Origin: Triops longicaudatus
Lineage: Eukaryota > Arthropoda > Branchiopoda > Notostraca > Triopsidae
Length of the DNA stretch: 64,000 nt
Direction of reading: 5' to 3'
Assembly (NCBI GenBank): GCA_022885665.1
Contig: JAGQDJ010000023.1
Span: 987,020-1,051,019 of the forward strand
Below the pieces are notes generated by a model, which was not told the DNA's origin, ran no database searches, and saw only the letters and a list, made by a program, of their open reading frames with translations. Made by a program: the position numbers and the translations under genes. Every line of letters begins with the position of its first letter. The first letter of the stretch is position 1. Of this stretch, positions 48,095 through 60,940 are shown piece after piece.

Positions 48095-51000
48095 TTACGA
48101 AACAGGCTTCTCATGTGAAGTGGAGAGCGTTAGTGAGAATTGTTGCTGTAATTTATCTCTTGCTATACAATAGTTACAAACTGTTCGACATTTTGGCATT
48201 AGCTTGCTGTGCCTTTTTTGCTTTGCAGTGCTTCCGAATAAGGATGCTAACCGCCTCTGAACGCTGATGGTTCCAGCAGAGCATGCATGCCATATAAGAA
48301 GGTTCATATACGGAAGGGACCTACCTAATGAATCGTAATTCCACGGCTGTTCTTTGTCGCTGGACCCCGTTGTTAAACGAATGCCCATGATTGGTATCAT
48401 CTCTCGACTTGTTTGTACAAAGGCACATAAGTTGGCGAAAGTACTGCCGAAATCTACAAACAAATCTGCGAAGTGGATATGTTAGCTTATTGTTGTCGCA
48501 TTACCTCGCATTGAGCCAGTAGTAAATCAAAGGATTGACCATAGCGTTCGACATTGCTAACCAGTAAAAGCCCAGGTAGATATGTTGTACATACGGTACT
48601 TTGATCACCGCTCTATCCAGGCAAGCGTAGATAAAGTACATGTGGTAGGGTAACCAGCATAGAGCGAAGAAGGTTACGAGAACAATGAACATTCGCACTA
48701 CCTAGAGAAATAAGCATCGAGTTCGCATTGCACATGTCTTATCCTCTCCCAAAAAGTCTCATCAGGCTTTGGTAAAGTTTCATTGTTTGATCAACCCGAA
48801 ACGATTTGACACCATTTTACTGATAATCAGACCAGTTTAGAGAAGCATTGCTTTTGAAATCCGTACAAGTTCCTTACTTTTCTTTTTGAGCGCATGTTTT
48901 CCATGTGACGTGAGCTTAGTTCCCCTACGAAGGGTGTACCCCACAACACTTTTCCAATCACACTGTAGCAAGCCAGCATAGCTAAGATAGGCATCACGTA
49001 CGTAAGTGCCAGAAATAGCAAGTTATACCTGTAAAATGGAGAAAAAAGATACAAACTTGTTTATGAAAGCGTTATCAATTGATGTTTTGAAGGAATTACG
49101 TACACGTAGTCACTTTTGGACTCGTAAGGAAGTCCGTCGGGCCAAATAAGAAAGCATACAGTGCTTTTCGATCCATTTGCCATCCTTTCCGTAGTTGAGT
49201 ATACACAAAATTAATTAACTTCACGAAGATTTCAGATACCCCATTACCTCATGGTGTGAGTGGCTGAATAAAGCAAACATGGTAGAGCTAATAGCATACT
49301 GGATAGCCAGATAACGAGGAGAACAATTCGCGTACTAAAGCGAGACATTCGTGGTCTCAAAGGTTTTACTATTGCGAGGTACCTGCAAAGAAATTGTTTT
49401 CCATGGTTTTGTTATAGCATTTCTGGGTTAATTAAAAAGAAAAAAAATAGGCTATATTTCGGCATATTACCTATCAACCGAAATGGCAGTCAGGGTGAAA
49501 ACAGAATTGGCTACCGTAACGTTGGCGACAAAGTTATTGAAGCGACAATATGTTTCCCCAAATGGCCAATCTTTGAGGAGCATGTAGTGGAAATTGAAGG
49601 CGCAGTTGAGGGCAGCCATAAGCAAATCTGACACGCTTAAGTTCAGCAAGAAATAGTTGGTGACGGTTCGCATCCTTTGATGAGCTAATCAGGATCAAAC
49701 GAAGAAAATCGCTTTTAATAAAATTAGCTCTTAAATTTTTCACCTTCAGCCAGATTAGTAGACAAAGGAAGATTAAATGCGAAGAGGGAAAGGATTCTTA
49801 AAGGCACTGTTGTGTACCGTGTCAATTCTTTTAAAACTGAGTAGCATATCCAACATAGATCTCGTTTTCGTCCGAAACGTTAAAGCGGACGAGAACTTCT
49901 ACTTTCCATTTTTTTATTGCGTTTTTAGAGATACGGGCTCAACGTATGGCTATTTGGTCTAGAAGCTTTGTAACACAGATTCACACTTCTATGGGAATGT
50001 GTCCCACATATATCTTGAGCAGAAAATGACAGTTGACCTACAGGGTAAATCAGATCGTACAGAAACACGCAAGTGTTCTTTTGTTGTGTTTTATCTATTG
50101 AACAGACTACAAAGAAATCTGGACGAGATCTACGTCTATTCAGTAGCCGTTCCTTTTTTCGGATTCTCAGATAATATAGTCTGGGCTGAGAGTTTCGTAG
50201 TCATCGTTACCGCAGCTCGGTACAATTGACTTGAGAGCACCTCAACCTCAATTTGCTTAGAAATGCTGTAGCATCACAAAAGGAGCGAGTCAGTTTGGAG
50301 TGTACGAACAAGTAAAACGTGCTATCACTGCTGACTGGGGCAATATTTTCTCCACGCTTCCTAACGGATTGCGTGTCAGAATGCCCACTCTTCTAGAGTT
50401 ACAGTTGGTTAGGATCGAGTTAGAAAGCTAAGTCGCTGCGCTCAGAATGATGATGATGGGTAGGAAGACGGCGACAAATATCTCGCATTGCCAGCAGTTG
50501 GCTTCCTTTTTTACTCGCACACAAGTAAATCATTTTTTGTTTTATTTGTTCCGAGAATTGTTTGGTTTCTGCACGAAACTACCGTGTGCTCTTGTCAAGA
50601 GAGCATGTAGAACTTCATGGTTTTCTTATTAAGAGCTTTTTTGTCAAAAAAAGTGCTTATGAGTTCGTTGCAGACTAACTCACAGAGTTTATGGACTCGA
50701 TTTCATTAGTAAAAGGAAGTCAAACACTAGATGAACTAAACTTCTAAAAGCATTCTTCTGTAAAGACAGAACTTCTTTCCAATAAGGAAAGCAAAGATTA
50801 CATTTTCTTATGAAACCACTTTTGTGCGAAACGACGTAGACCTTATTCTAAAATAAATATCTGGTGCTTATGAAATACTTTTTCTTTTGATTGGTATTTC
50901 ATTAATATTGGTGCCCATTCCTTCGTTTTGTGGTCAGAAGATTGATTTTTTCCAGACAAACAATCTCTAGTAAATAAGCATGTTCAGCCTGTTGAATCTT

Positions 51001-53388
51001 TTTAGCTGGAACTGTAGAAGATCATGTGTTCACGATATAAATCACCTTCACAAATCATTACGAAAAGAATCCTTTGATTTGAACGTATGCCGCTTCGGTG
51101 GGAGTTGCACATACATGTTTCTAATATACGTTTTCTCTGTGACTTCAGGAAATGTTAACTGCTGCGTTCGACATGAATTCGACCTTACACTTTTTACTGC
51201 ATGGGCTACATCGCTAATATTATTGTAGTTTATTGGGCGACACAAAGAGGGCACAAGGATCGTGAAGGACAATATGGAATCTTTCTTATGGCCTGTCCTT
51301 TCCGTGTAGCTCCGGCTGATTTCCGGAGCACAATGGGAACTAGTCCGACACAATCGGGCTTAACGACTTGTAGGAGTACGGCTCTTGTCAGATAAAATTG
51401 AGAAAACGGTTAGAGGCATATATGGTAATGACAAACAAACGGAAAGCTAGAGACACTTTTATTGCAGTGTTCCTCTGAATATTGCTCGGACAAACCAAGG
51501 AAGTATAATTGACTTTTTCCAAACTCCTAACGCCTATTAAACGTGAGTATACTTAACCTATGAAGTTGGAATCATAATTTTACACACGACATACACGTGC
51601 TAAGCTGTCCTGTCGAGATCACTGATATTGCACTTCTAATCAAACTCGGCGTCTTAATGAAACCCATTTAGAATTGCGTGACTATTCTATCAGGTCATAA
51701 GAGTACTCCGACTAATTCAAGAGGGATGCGTTTCGCGATACTGCATTGTTAAATTGCTATCTGTACGCAACTGAATACCTGAAAAAAGTTAGAAGAAACT
51801 CCGTAAATGTCGGAGAATAGAATTTGAAGAGAGAAAAACTCACTTTACCAAAGAGCACATAAGCTAAACAAGCTGGACAAAACTATATTCATTTTTCAAA
51901 TTTCTTTGGGTTGAATTAGGTTTGAATTCGGTCACTCTTTCAACATTCTATTTGAAATAGTTTGAGAGAAAACGTTGGAATGGCAAGAATCGACAATTAA
52001 AAATATTTTAAAATATAGTGAATTTTTGGCGTCTTCGATATTTTTTCTTAATGTGCTGTAGAAAAAGCATATTTTTGTTTGCGTTCGTTTCGCTCGTTGT
52101 TTTCTTCTACATTAGCCATTCTGAACCATATTAAGTATCAAACGTGACTTACTAGTTTTTTTTTAGTTTATGTCAAAATTGCTTGTCATTAACATTAATT
52201 TCTAGCCTTGAAACGTATAAAACTGGACAGTGGGGACAAACTACGTGTTAAACGGCTTTGGCATTAGTTAAGAAAGAACTAGCTATGAGTTTAATTTGAA
52301 ATTGCTTGTAACTTCCTTGTGTGTACCTTGGTTTGCACCTAGTCTTGTGGTAGATTTTTGGTGGATTTATGGTCGATTTCTTTACCAGACTGCCGAAGAC
52401 GACCATACGTAGCAAAGGTAATGTCGGTCTTGCGAATAGCCTAGAAGGCGAGAATATTATTTGCTCGGGCAAATATCACTTTTTGTGCATTCCGCTGGAA
52501 CAGCAAGACTCTTGTTAGCTTAACCGGAGAGTCGATATTCTGAGTGGTTTTTTGGCCTCTTTTCGGCTTAAGCTTTTCAGCTTTTGTATACAAATGCGAA
52601 GGAGTTGAGGGAGAACAGCACAATCTTCAAAGACTCATGAATTTCAAATTAGCCAGGGTGAAATAAAAAAAGAGGGCATAAAAAATAGTGCTTCGAACGA
52701 AGCTTAAACTGACAACAAAAACTGTAGTTCCCTAGCACTTGTAACGATTAGTTTTGAATACTTCCCTGCCCTGGTTCACTGTGGTTTCACTGAAACACGT
52801 GACGTTTCATTGGACAATGCTCTGGTTGTTTGGATGAAAGAATTTCAATACACAATTTAATTAACTCCAGTTCGTGTTTCAAGCTGATAACGTCGTCGCC
52901 TCTGTACCTAAGACGATCCAAATGACAATCGCATTGCCGGCGACAGCGACGAATATCATAAGCCCAAATACGACACTCCACATCAAGGATTCCCACCATG
53001 CTAATCCGGTACTGTCAGCCGTCTTAGGCAAATTGTGCGTATCGTTAGACGACTGGGTTACATTTGACCACCATTTCGGGTACTCATATAGGCACCTCTG
53101 CACTGCAGTCCAAGAGTACAAAGACCATCCTTCATATCCGTTCGAAAAGCTCTTGCTGTCATTTATTCCCTCCGGCACGAGGCTGTCGTAGTTTCCTCGT
53201 AACGAATTTTCGTAATTGAAGAACCAAGTTTCTCGATCCCCGTCGGACCAATTCCCACTCGATGCAAAAGAAACTTTTTTTGTCACGTAGGCTAGTAGGG
53301 AGATACAGTACTCTTCATTATTACCTTCGCTACTGACATCATTACTCTCGACAGAAATGTTACCGAAGAAGTCTCGTACGTGATTCAT
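48095..53388 (-). CDS. Tachykinin receptor, class A GPCR
   Basis: Receptor for tachykinin-related neuropeptides. Eight minus-strand exons, 53388-52908, 49684-49471, 49382-49248, 49184-49104, 49028-48878, 48701-48505, 48465-48325 and 48263-48095, are in phase throughout and encode about 522 residues. ATG at 53388 starts a long extracellular N-terminus of about 130 residues with several N-glycosylation sites (NIS, NWS, NDS, NVT, NDT) and no obvious signal peptide. TM1 has VFGLMIFVAVAGNAIVIWIVL; then RMRTVTNYFLLNLSVSDLLMA, KDWPFGETYC, SVDRYLAIVKPLRPRMS with an intact DRY, CFLIWPDG in loop 2, TM6 FFALCWLPYHMYF, and TM7 NPLIYYWLNAR. These are standard for the tachykinin/neurokinin branch. The tail has several Cys and basic residues. 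The first intron is 3.2 kb. The last acceptor was chosen because the alternative stops at once. Confidence 0.92.
49685..52907 (-). other. Intron 1 of the tachykinin receptor gene
   Basis: Bounded by TTAG|GTACAG and CTGATTAG. AT-rich; frames inside are stop-rich and show no domain. Confidence 0.75.
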
Positions 53389-56312
53389 GATGTTACATGA
53401 ACAGACACCAAACACAAATTTCGTTTTACTTCACAAATTCCTCAAATGTAACTTTAGGAAATAATTCTCTACTAACGGTTTGCGATTCAGCCTTAATATT
53501 ACTTCGAGGGAGTATAACGTGCTACTACTGCTATAAGCTTACTGGTATTTCGTCGTCACATCGTGACGGGCAAGCACCATCCTGAAGTTGTCTAAAGCGC
53601 ATGCTGCTGAATGCAGTGATAGACTATATTCAGGGACATATCCCCTAGCGGAAGATTTTTAACAAAGCACAGCTCCTTTTTCTATTTGAACAGATAACTA
53701 ACAGGGGCGCATAAGTCAGTTATAGGGTTCGTAACGCGGTTCAGGGATTGATTTATGGTGAAGTTTCTGGAGATGCTGTCTTCTGGTATAAATGAAATAG
53801 AAGTTTGCCCACAAATTAGTTCGTAACATATCAACAAAATGTACTCTCAAGCATTTGTTTGTGTCCTAACGTTAATATATTATCCATCCTTTTCAATTTT
53901 AATAGTTACAATTGTAGACTGCCCCTCTGATGGCTTCGTTTATTGACAGCCTTGTTTTTACACTGTTATATTTTTTAAAGAAATGTTTGCTAGCCATCAC
54001 ATACGTTTGCTGCTGTATCCAACGGAACCCCAAGAAAAAAAACATATATTAAAATACCATCTATAAAATAAAAAAAAAAATCATGGGTCAAGTTTATCTT
54101 AATCGGCTCTGATTTTCTAAGCAAACCACACAGTAAGTCAAACGTAAGCCGTTGAGAAGCTGCTCGCCAGAATAATCCCAACAGTAGATCTACTGAGACC
54201 GTCGCGGTAAGCTTCTACATCTCTCCCGTCTGATGTCCCATGTTTTTTAGCGAAGTCCTGTGTTCCAAGTTGCAGTTGCAGACAAATTTATATTTTCTCG
54301 GTATCTTTGCAATCTGTCATATGAAAAATTCTCTAAGATTTCCAGAAATACGAGATCGCGACGATCACTGCTTCTCAAGCAAGTCAACGGTAACCGCTAG
54401 GGCCAAAACCAGGATTTTGGTTCGGAGTTTAGGGGGTGTTTTTCATATGCAATTTTTTGGACAAGTAAGCCGCCTACCCTCACCTTTATAAAATTACCAT
54501 TTGGAGGACCTCATAACAGATATTCCAGCAGGCCTACTATGAATTGCACTCTCGAGCTAGGCTCTCTTTATGGTTTAATTTTTTAAGGGTCTTAAGGGAA
54601 TATTCAATAGAAATGATACTGATATATTGAGCTTATTGCTATTTCACTTTTAACTCAGGCTGTCTATGCTAATATGGAAAACTTCGTGAATCAATCGAAA
54701 GACAAATGCCATAGCACTTACTAAAGCCTTGGGGCTAATTTACAGTTCTAGATCTTGATAATGAAAAAATGTTTTTGTTTGTCTGCAACATTGCAGTACT
54801 TTGTGCACGAACTTGCTTTACGATCTAATAATTAATGTGACGACGATGTCAGCGGTTTCCATCAGATTCATGAAAGAGTTCTGGGATTTTTACATCTTGT
54901 TCTAGCACGTAATTACAAAAATCAGACTTTAGTTAGACGAGATGTTACTAGCAGCGCTTATTCATTACAGTGAACAAAAAGTGTACCCGTGAAAACTATG
55001 GCCATAAATACGTGGATTTACAGGCGTGCGTTTGAAGAAAAAGCAATCCTGAAACTGATTTCCGGCAATCTCCCAGCACGCGCAGTGGGGATACAGTAAG
55101 GGCTTTGCAATTATCGGGTATGAAGAGACGCTTGATGAGGTTTTTCTTGACAAGAATTTCCTTTATACTGAGAGAACCTTAGCAAAGCACGAACATTTCT
55201 CCGGAAATTGTTTTACCGTAAGTACTGTACAAGCTTCCTACAAGGATTTCAGAACATGGAACATTTTTATGCCAGTGCACCTTGGCAATCAGACGGGTCA
55301 TGTCACAAACGGAAAGTGCCTAAAGAAAGAGAAACACATGACAAACTTTTAATATTGCCTTAAACTTTTCCGATTTCCACTGACTCCTTTTCCGCGAAAA
55401 TGTCCGGGAAATGCGTGTCTATGCCCTTCGGGACAGTGTGGGCACTTTTGTGTTCCTTATTTATCACTTCACGTTAAGAAAAATCTATAGCCCAAAATTA
55501 TATTTGCTAGGTGAAGTGATTCCTGGGCATCAAACGGTGCATTGCACGCTTCAAGGAGACGACAAATAAGACCAAACACTCATAAGAACTAGAGGCTCTT
55601 CCAAATGTACAAAACGACTAGACAGTGGGCCAGCTTGTATGCTTTGGCCAAAATATACATTTTGCCATAAGAAAGCTGACAGATCTGCTTTGCAAAAAGG
55701 TGCGTGGTAGAGTTGCAAGATGTTTGTGAAAACTTACGGGTATAATGTCAGTGGCTGTTTCAATTTTATAGGTATAAAGCAAATCGTCGTAGCACTGTAT
55801 TAGTGTGAAAGTCTGTCGTTTTTATTTTGCCATTTGCACAAACACAACTTGTGGTCAAAAACGCTTGAGACCAAAACGTACCGAAGCGCCGCTCCTGAAT
55901 TTCCATGTGTCCTGTAGGTTTACTTTTGAATCCATGTGGCTGAGCTTTCGGAGGGTTATTCTGTTTCCACTATACACAGAACTGTTTCGGCACAATTTTA
56001 GGATGTTTAGAAAACATCGTAATTTTAGGATGTTAAACGTGACAACGAAAACACTAAGCCCGTTTATTCTAAAAAAGAGCAAGAAATTCAGTTTTCACTT
56101 ATTTTTTTTTCACGTAAACTTTACTCATTTTTGACGAAACTTTGGCCCTATGACCGTAACATTTATTAAGTGTCTGATTTCATCCATTTCCAAATTTTTT
56201 GCAGTTCGTTAGTTATTATATTTGTACATTTTGCCATTTTTTAAACTTAATATCTATCGTCGGTGACAATTTTTTAACTTAGTGCAGATTTAGTTGTTCA
56301 CCGTTCATCACA

Positions 56313-56340
56313 ATGTTACAATATGTTAATATTGTAACAT
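56313..56340. repeat. Perfect AT-rich hairpin
   Basis: ATGTTACAATAT and ATATTGTAACAT are exact inverse arms of 12 bases around a GTTA loop, followed by ATATATA. No coding context. Confidence 0.7.
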
Positions 56341-57142
56341 ATATATAAAATACATTAAAATGCAGTATGTTATATTAAATTTCTCTTGATATCCAAATTT
56401 TAGTGAAAAAGATCGATAGAATATCGTGAAATCTTTCTTGAATTCTAAAACCCCATAAAATACCAATATTGCTCTCTCATGCTTTGAGACATTTTGCCTC
56501 GACAATTTTTTCCACGGCTCATGATTCCTCACTGTGGCAATAGCGCATAATAAGCATTTGACTTGTTCTTAGACTTCCATGTTTATCGTCTAGCCAATTT
56601 TGAAACAGAAGCGTACAAAAAAAACAATGGAGCACTGTGAAATTGAAGCTGCCAGTTACGGAGAACTGCAGCAATACTACCGAAAATAACGGAGAAATAT
56701 ATATATAAAAAAATAAACAGACAGGTGTCCTATGCAAGTTGTTTGAAAGTATGGATGACACTCTTCAATACTAAGTGAAAACAATAAGAATGTCTCCAGT
56801 TTTACGTTCCGAAGAAAACACCGAACAGCTTTCATCGTACTGTTTCAACTGTGCCGTTGAGTCCTGGAGCTATTTTGTCGTACTCGTTACATTTTTAATG
56901 GTGATATAATATTTCCTTCCTCATATTTCAAATCTTTTAATATCTTCTTTTCAAACTCCTTGTAGTCCATGGTATCTACAGTTTGGCTTTATGTTTTTAT
57001 AAGAAAAACGTTTCCACGTAAATAATTTTACATGAATCTCTGGCACAAACAAAATCATAAGCTGTAAAGAGAGGAGTTTTTCGTATCATTTTCTGGTAGT
57101 TATTTTTACACGTTCCGTGGCATTGGTAAATGTAGATATTTT

Positions 57143-57187
57143 CAGTTAAGTTCAATTAGGTTAGGTTAAGTTCGGTTAGGTTAGACT
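57143..57187 (+). repeat. Degenerate TTAGG-like tandem patch
   Basis: Several copies of TTAGG, TTAAG and TTCGG in a row (for example AATTAGGTTAGGTTAAG). TTAGG is the usual arthropod telomere unit; here it is short and interstitial. Confidence 0.5.
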
Positions 57188-58250
57188 AAATTAAACTATG
57201 TTAGTTAAATTATGGAAAATTTTCACGATAGAGGCGCCCAAAACCAAAAACAAACGAACGGAAACACTGTAAAGGTATTGGTAAACTGTGTCGCAATTTC
57301 GACTCTTTTTTTACAAACACTGTCCTGTTTTGGGCAAAAATCTTATTAGTCACAACTCATCTACTTCTGGTTAAGCTGTACTGTGCGGAAGTTTCTCTCG
57401 AAGAGCTCTTTGGGCTGACAGAAACGCCCATAAACTAAACACACTAGACCACAGGGCGTATAACAGAAAAGTACTCGTTTTCTTCCCAAAGATTAAGTTT
57501 CTACCTTTTACCAGCTTCGAGTGGTGAAAAAAAAATCTTTTACCCAAACACAGCGACGTTCAGCTCGTAAAAAGATGGGAATACTGAACGATCAATTGAT
57601 GACTTTGTTTTGCTGCATAGATATCACATATCAGTATAACAGCAAACAATTTATTGATACAAAACGTAAGGATCAGGAAATTGTGGATAAAAAATCCGTT
57701 GAAAAAGGGGCGTGGATTCATCATGACAGCCTATCCTTGATTGACATTAAAGGCATGCGTACACGCTGGAACTCTTAATCACGACTACGTTCGGGAATTA
57801 GCCTTACGGAGAACTCTAGCCAACCTTATTACGCTTTCAGGGAGGAGTTAGCGAGGGGACTGAAAGAAGGTAATTACAATGGGCTGCTAAGACCTAGTTC
57901 CGGCGAACGAGTCCTGGTTAAAAGTCCCTCGTGTACGCAAGACGTAAAGCTGCTCAAGAAGCAATTTGCTGCGTTCATTGGTTATAATAGGAGTGTTCAC
58001 TTGTATATTATAAAAGACCAGCACGACTTTTTAAGAAAGTCTCAATAAGTGCTCTTACAATTTTTGCGGGGTTCGATAATCTGGGTTTGTATCACTGATA
58101 GCTAGGCTGCAGCCCGCGAAACCTGTTAGATTTCAAGCCTAGTGAGAAGCTCCACTTTTGCGAAGTCCTGTTTATATTGTAGTGTGTCCTGCTGTTGATT
58201 GCTTTTTCGTTTATTTCAAAGCTGCGTACTTTAATTTTAAAGAAATAAAT

Positions 58251-60424
58251 ATGGGAAAATCAATTATTGCCGACGAAAAACTTAACGAATATATTAAAGC
58301 TTTACTTGCCAAAAAAGAATTTCTTGTAGGCTTATTGATTGGCCAGGTAACATTGTGTACCTTTATACGCCCCCTTTTATTATTTAAATAGATAGATACA
58401 ATTTCAGTAATATTGTGGGCTTTTGTACCATTTTGTACAGTTATTTGCGACAAGGCATATGTTTTATATATCAGGAATTTCGGTAACATTTTAATGATTT
58501 TTTTCTTCAAGGAAACTACATCAAAAACCTACGTAACTCACATTACACGCACGCCTGAGCCAGTCGAGGATTCCGTTGCCGAAGTGAGCGAAGATGGCTC
58601 GGAAGATGTGAAGCCAATTTCCAGCAGCTCCGCAGTTCAAACCAAGAATAAGGACCTTAAGAAAGTTGCTAAACAACAGGGTTTAGAAGACGTAGACGAG
58701 ACGTTGGTAGCTGATCATGCCAGACAAGTAAAAGAGAATCTGAACGTTGATTTAGTTTCTTCTCTAACACTTTATTCTCCGTAAAACTTAGGTTGTAAGA
58801 ATGCTCCCTGGAGGTATGACAATCTTGGGTATTTTTGTAGTAACTCCCCAAGACCCTTTCCAAGGAACACAGAATTTATCCCAGTTACGAAAAACACTCG
58901 TAACTATCAGAGCAGTTTTGGAAAACAATCCGTTCATTAGCCAAGTTAAAACTTCACCCGAAAAGGCAGTTTTACATATATGTAGCCTAACACACAAGTA
59001 GGTGCAGCCGTATATTACCATTTATTTTGCCTGAGAGCTAGCCGTGAAAAGGTTTTTCGTTCACTTTTTTTGTCCCCCGTCAGGTTGACATGTAAATCAA
59101 TAGATATATCTAGTCCAATTTCCGCTGCCCGGCCTGCCGATTTTAAGTTACAGAGTGGAGGTGGTACGACGTGGCTAGAATTGGACTCCAGCTTATTACT
59201 CGATTTGGGGTTCCCCATTTCTCAAGCTGAATGCCAGAGGACACTCAGACAACAGTTAGAGGTAAAACCGGGCTTTTCATTCAATAGTGATTTATTTTCA
59301 AAGAAATCAGGCAATGTTTTAAAAGGCCTACTTTATTTTCCGCAGGACAGTTTGTCAGCGTACAACTTAACGTTGCAGAAAGCTTCGATACTTTTTGATG
59401 ATAATCTTAGAGAAGATACTTCTGAAATGCTGCTCGAACCGCCTAATAAAGAAGGGAAAAAGAAAGGTAGAGCTGCAGCATCCACACTCGAAGATCCCTT
59501 CAAAACAGTCCAAGTGCAGTTCCTAGTACCTGATGTAAGCTTGCTTTTTAATCAAGCCCGTTTCTCCATTTTATTGGCCAGTGGCTTTGATTTTTTCCTT
59601 TCTTTTAGATCGAACGCACGAATCAAGTAGAAGATTGTGTTACCGAATTACGGTTCTCCGGAAAAATGTGTGTGAAGGCATTTGTTCATGCCAAAGCTAC
59701 GGTCGAAGAAGCTGTTTTAGTAAGACAGATTTCTCGTGGCATGTGCCTTGTTCTATTTGGGTTGCGTTCTTTTCCTTAGCAACGCCGCTAATCACGTTGT
59801 CTCCTTTTAAGGCCTTACGCGAAGATGTCTTACGTTCGTTATGGGCGCGTTGCGAAATGCATTGTGATTCTTTGGTGAGTGATGAAGAACAGCGAGGCAT
59901 CTCAGCAGGTACTTCATGCGTCAGATTCCCACATCTTTGTACGCTTTTTGTCTCTATTTCATGGTTGCTGTGCATTAGAGAGATCAGTGCTTCATGAGCC
60001 TCCTCGGCGAGTAATTGCTCCATTACCGTACAGTGTCGTCACTGTGTCCGATTATCTTTTCCCGGGTGAGGGCCCGTCCGACTCGTTGCCTTCTTTGGCC
60101 GAGCTTTTAGATCTCAATTGTACCGAAGGCGACATACAAGACGATTGGGAATCGCCTGCGGGTACGTTAACTACTTTTCTTTCACGGTTTACTACGTGTG
60201 AAGAAAGGACGGGAACTTATTACCGAGGAGTACACGAACGCTTATGTGCTATTTTCTGTATAGAATTGGAAAGTGTACCTTTGCCGGAAGTGAGCGTGAA
60301 CGCCGCCCCACCAGAGGTTACTTCAGACTTGTGCAATCCTACCACAATTATTGTCGCCGGTGTGGTAGGCTTTGTGGCCACTCTGGTTTCATACTTTATG
60401 CTTCAGAATCTACAGAGCACGTGA
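58251..60424 (+). CDS. ODR4: ODR-4 homologue, ER membrane factor for GPCR trafficking
   Basis: In C. elegans ODR-4 acts at the endoplasmic reticulum with UFSP2/ODR-8 to help receptors mature and reach cilia. Nine exons, 58251-58346, 58512-58727, 58792-58997, 59084-59261, 59346-59534, 59609-59719, 59812-59908, 59979-60161 and 60264-60424, are in phase and give 478 residues, close to the family length of about 450. Family hallmarks seen: ADEKLNEYIKALLAKKEFLVGLLIGQ at the N-terminus, THITRTPEP, DHARQVVRMLPGGMTILGIFVV, later LHEPPRRV and VSDYLFPGEGP, and a C-terminal tail anchor (IIVAGVVGFVATLVSYFML). ATG at 58251 opens directly on the conserved start. The introns between 59262-59345 and 60162-60263 are themselves open in frame, so retained forms are possible; excision was preferred because both sites are good and flanking sequence reads smoothly. 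Confidence 0.92.
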
Positions 60425-60940
60425 GACTGAATTCCTGTCAGAAGCATTCCTCTTGCATCATGTTCTTTACCTTTTAACTTCACTTGGCTTTGCGGAAACA
60501 AGGGAGTCCAACTTTTTTTTTTGGTTGGAGGGCGGGGAAAATATGGCCTAATACATGTCAGTGCCATAGAATGTTTGATTTTTATTTGAAAGTAGCACTT
60601 AAAAACCTAGAACGCTCTTGCCAAGCAAATTTACTTAAGAAAGACAGGAACTGATTCACTAACCTGAATCTCCTAGCCCTCACCAGCTTTAGCTTCTTAC
60701 GAAAAGAATTTCTTTTGGCCTAAACCCTTGTATAAGACAGGGAGGAAATGTACCCTAAAAGCTTGGCTTCTTTGTCCAGAAAAGCCGTAATTTTTCTAAG
60801 AATCCTGTCACAACGAAAAAGAGACTGCACTCAAAAGGAATTGTATTACGGAAAGTAAAGTTATACGAAATGCGAGGGAGGAGTAGAAGCCTTTTACTGA
60901 AAGCTTTAAGACACTGCTTTCATGGGTAATGTGTCTGATT
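60425..60940. other. Short convergent intergenic stretch
   Basis: Separates the ODR-4 stop from the stop of the minus-strand protease. No gene seen; shared 3' UTR space. Confidence 0.7.

Larger units (their letters stand above)
53389..58250. other. Divergent upstream region of tachykinin receptor and ODR-4 genes
   Basis: Nearly five kilobases without a recognisable gene, between two divergently transcribed genes. Holds an AT hairpin at 56313-56340, a TTAGG-like patch at about 57143-57187 and a possible repeat remnant near 54397-54450. A frame at 57521-57778 is open but has no family match. Confidence 0.6.

Noticed and set aside
54397..54450. Sequence resembling a dispersed-repeat end (CCAGGATTTTGG)
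   Set aside because: Too short and without a matching second end, so not listed as an element.
57521..57778. Plus-strand 85-codon Lys-rich frame
   Set aside because: No ATG at the open end and no family similarity; lies in AT-rich upstream DNA.
59262..59345. In-frame insertion of 28 codons in ODR-4
   Set aside because: Has good GT and AG borders and interrupts family sequence, so treated as an intron.
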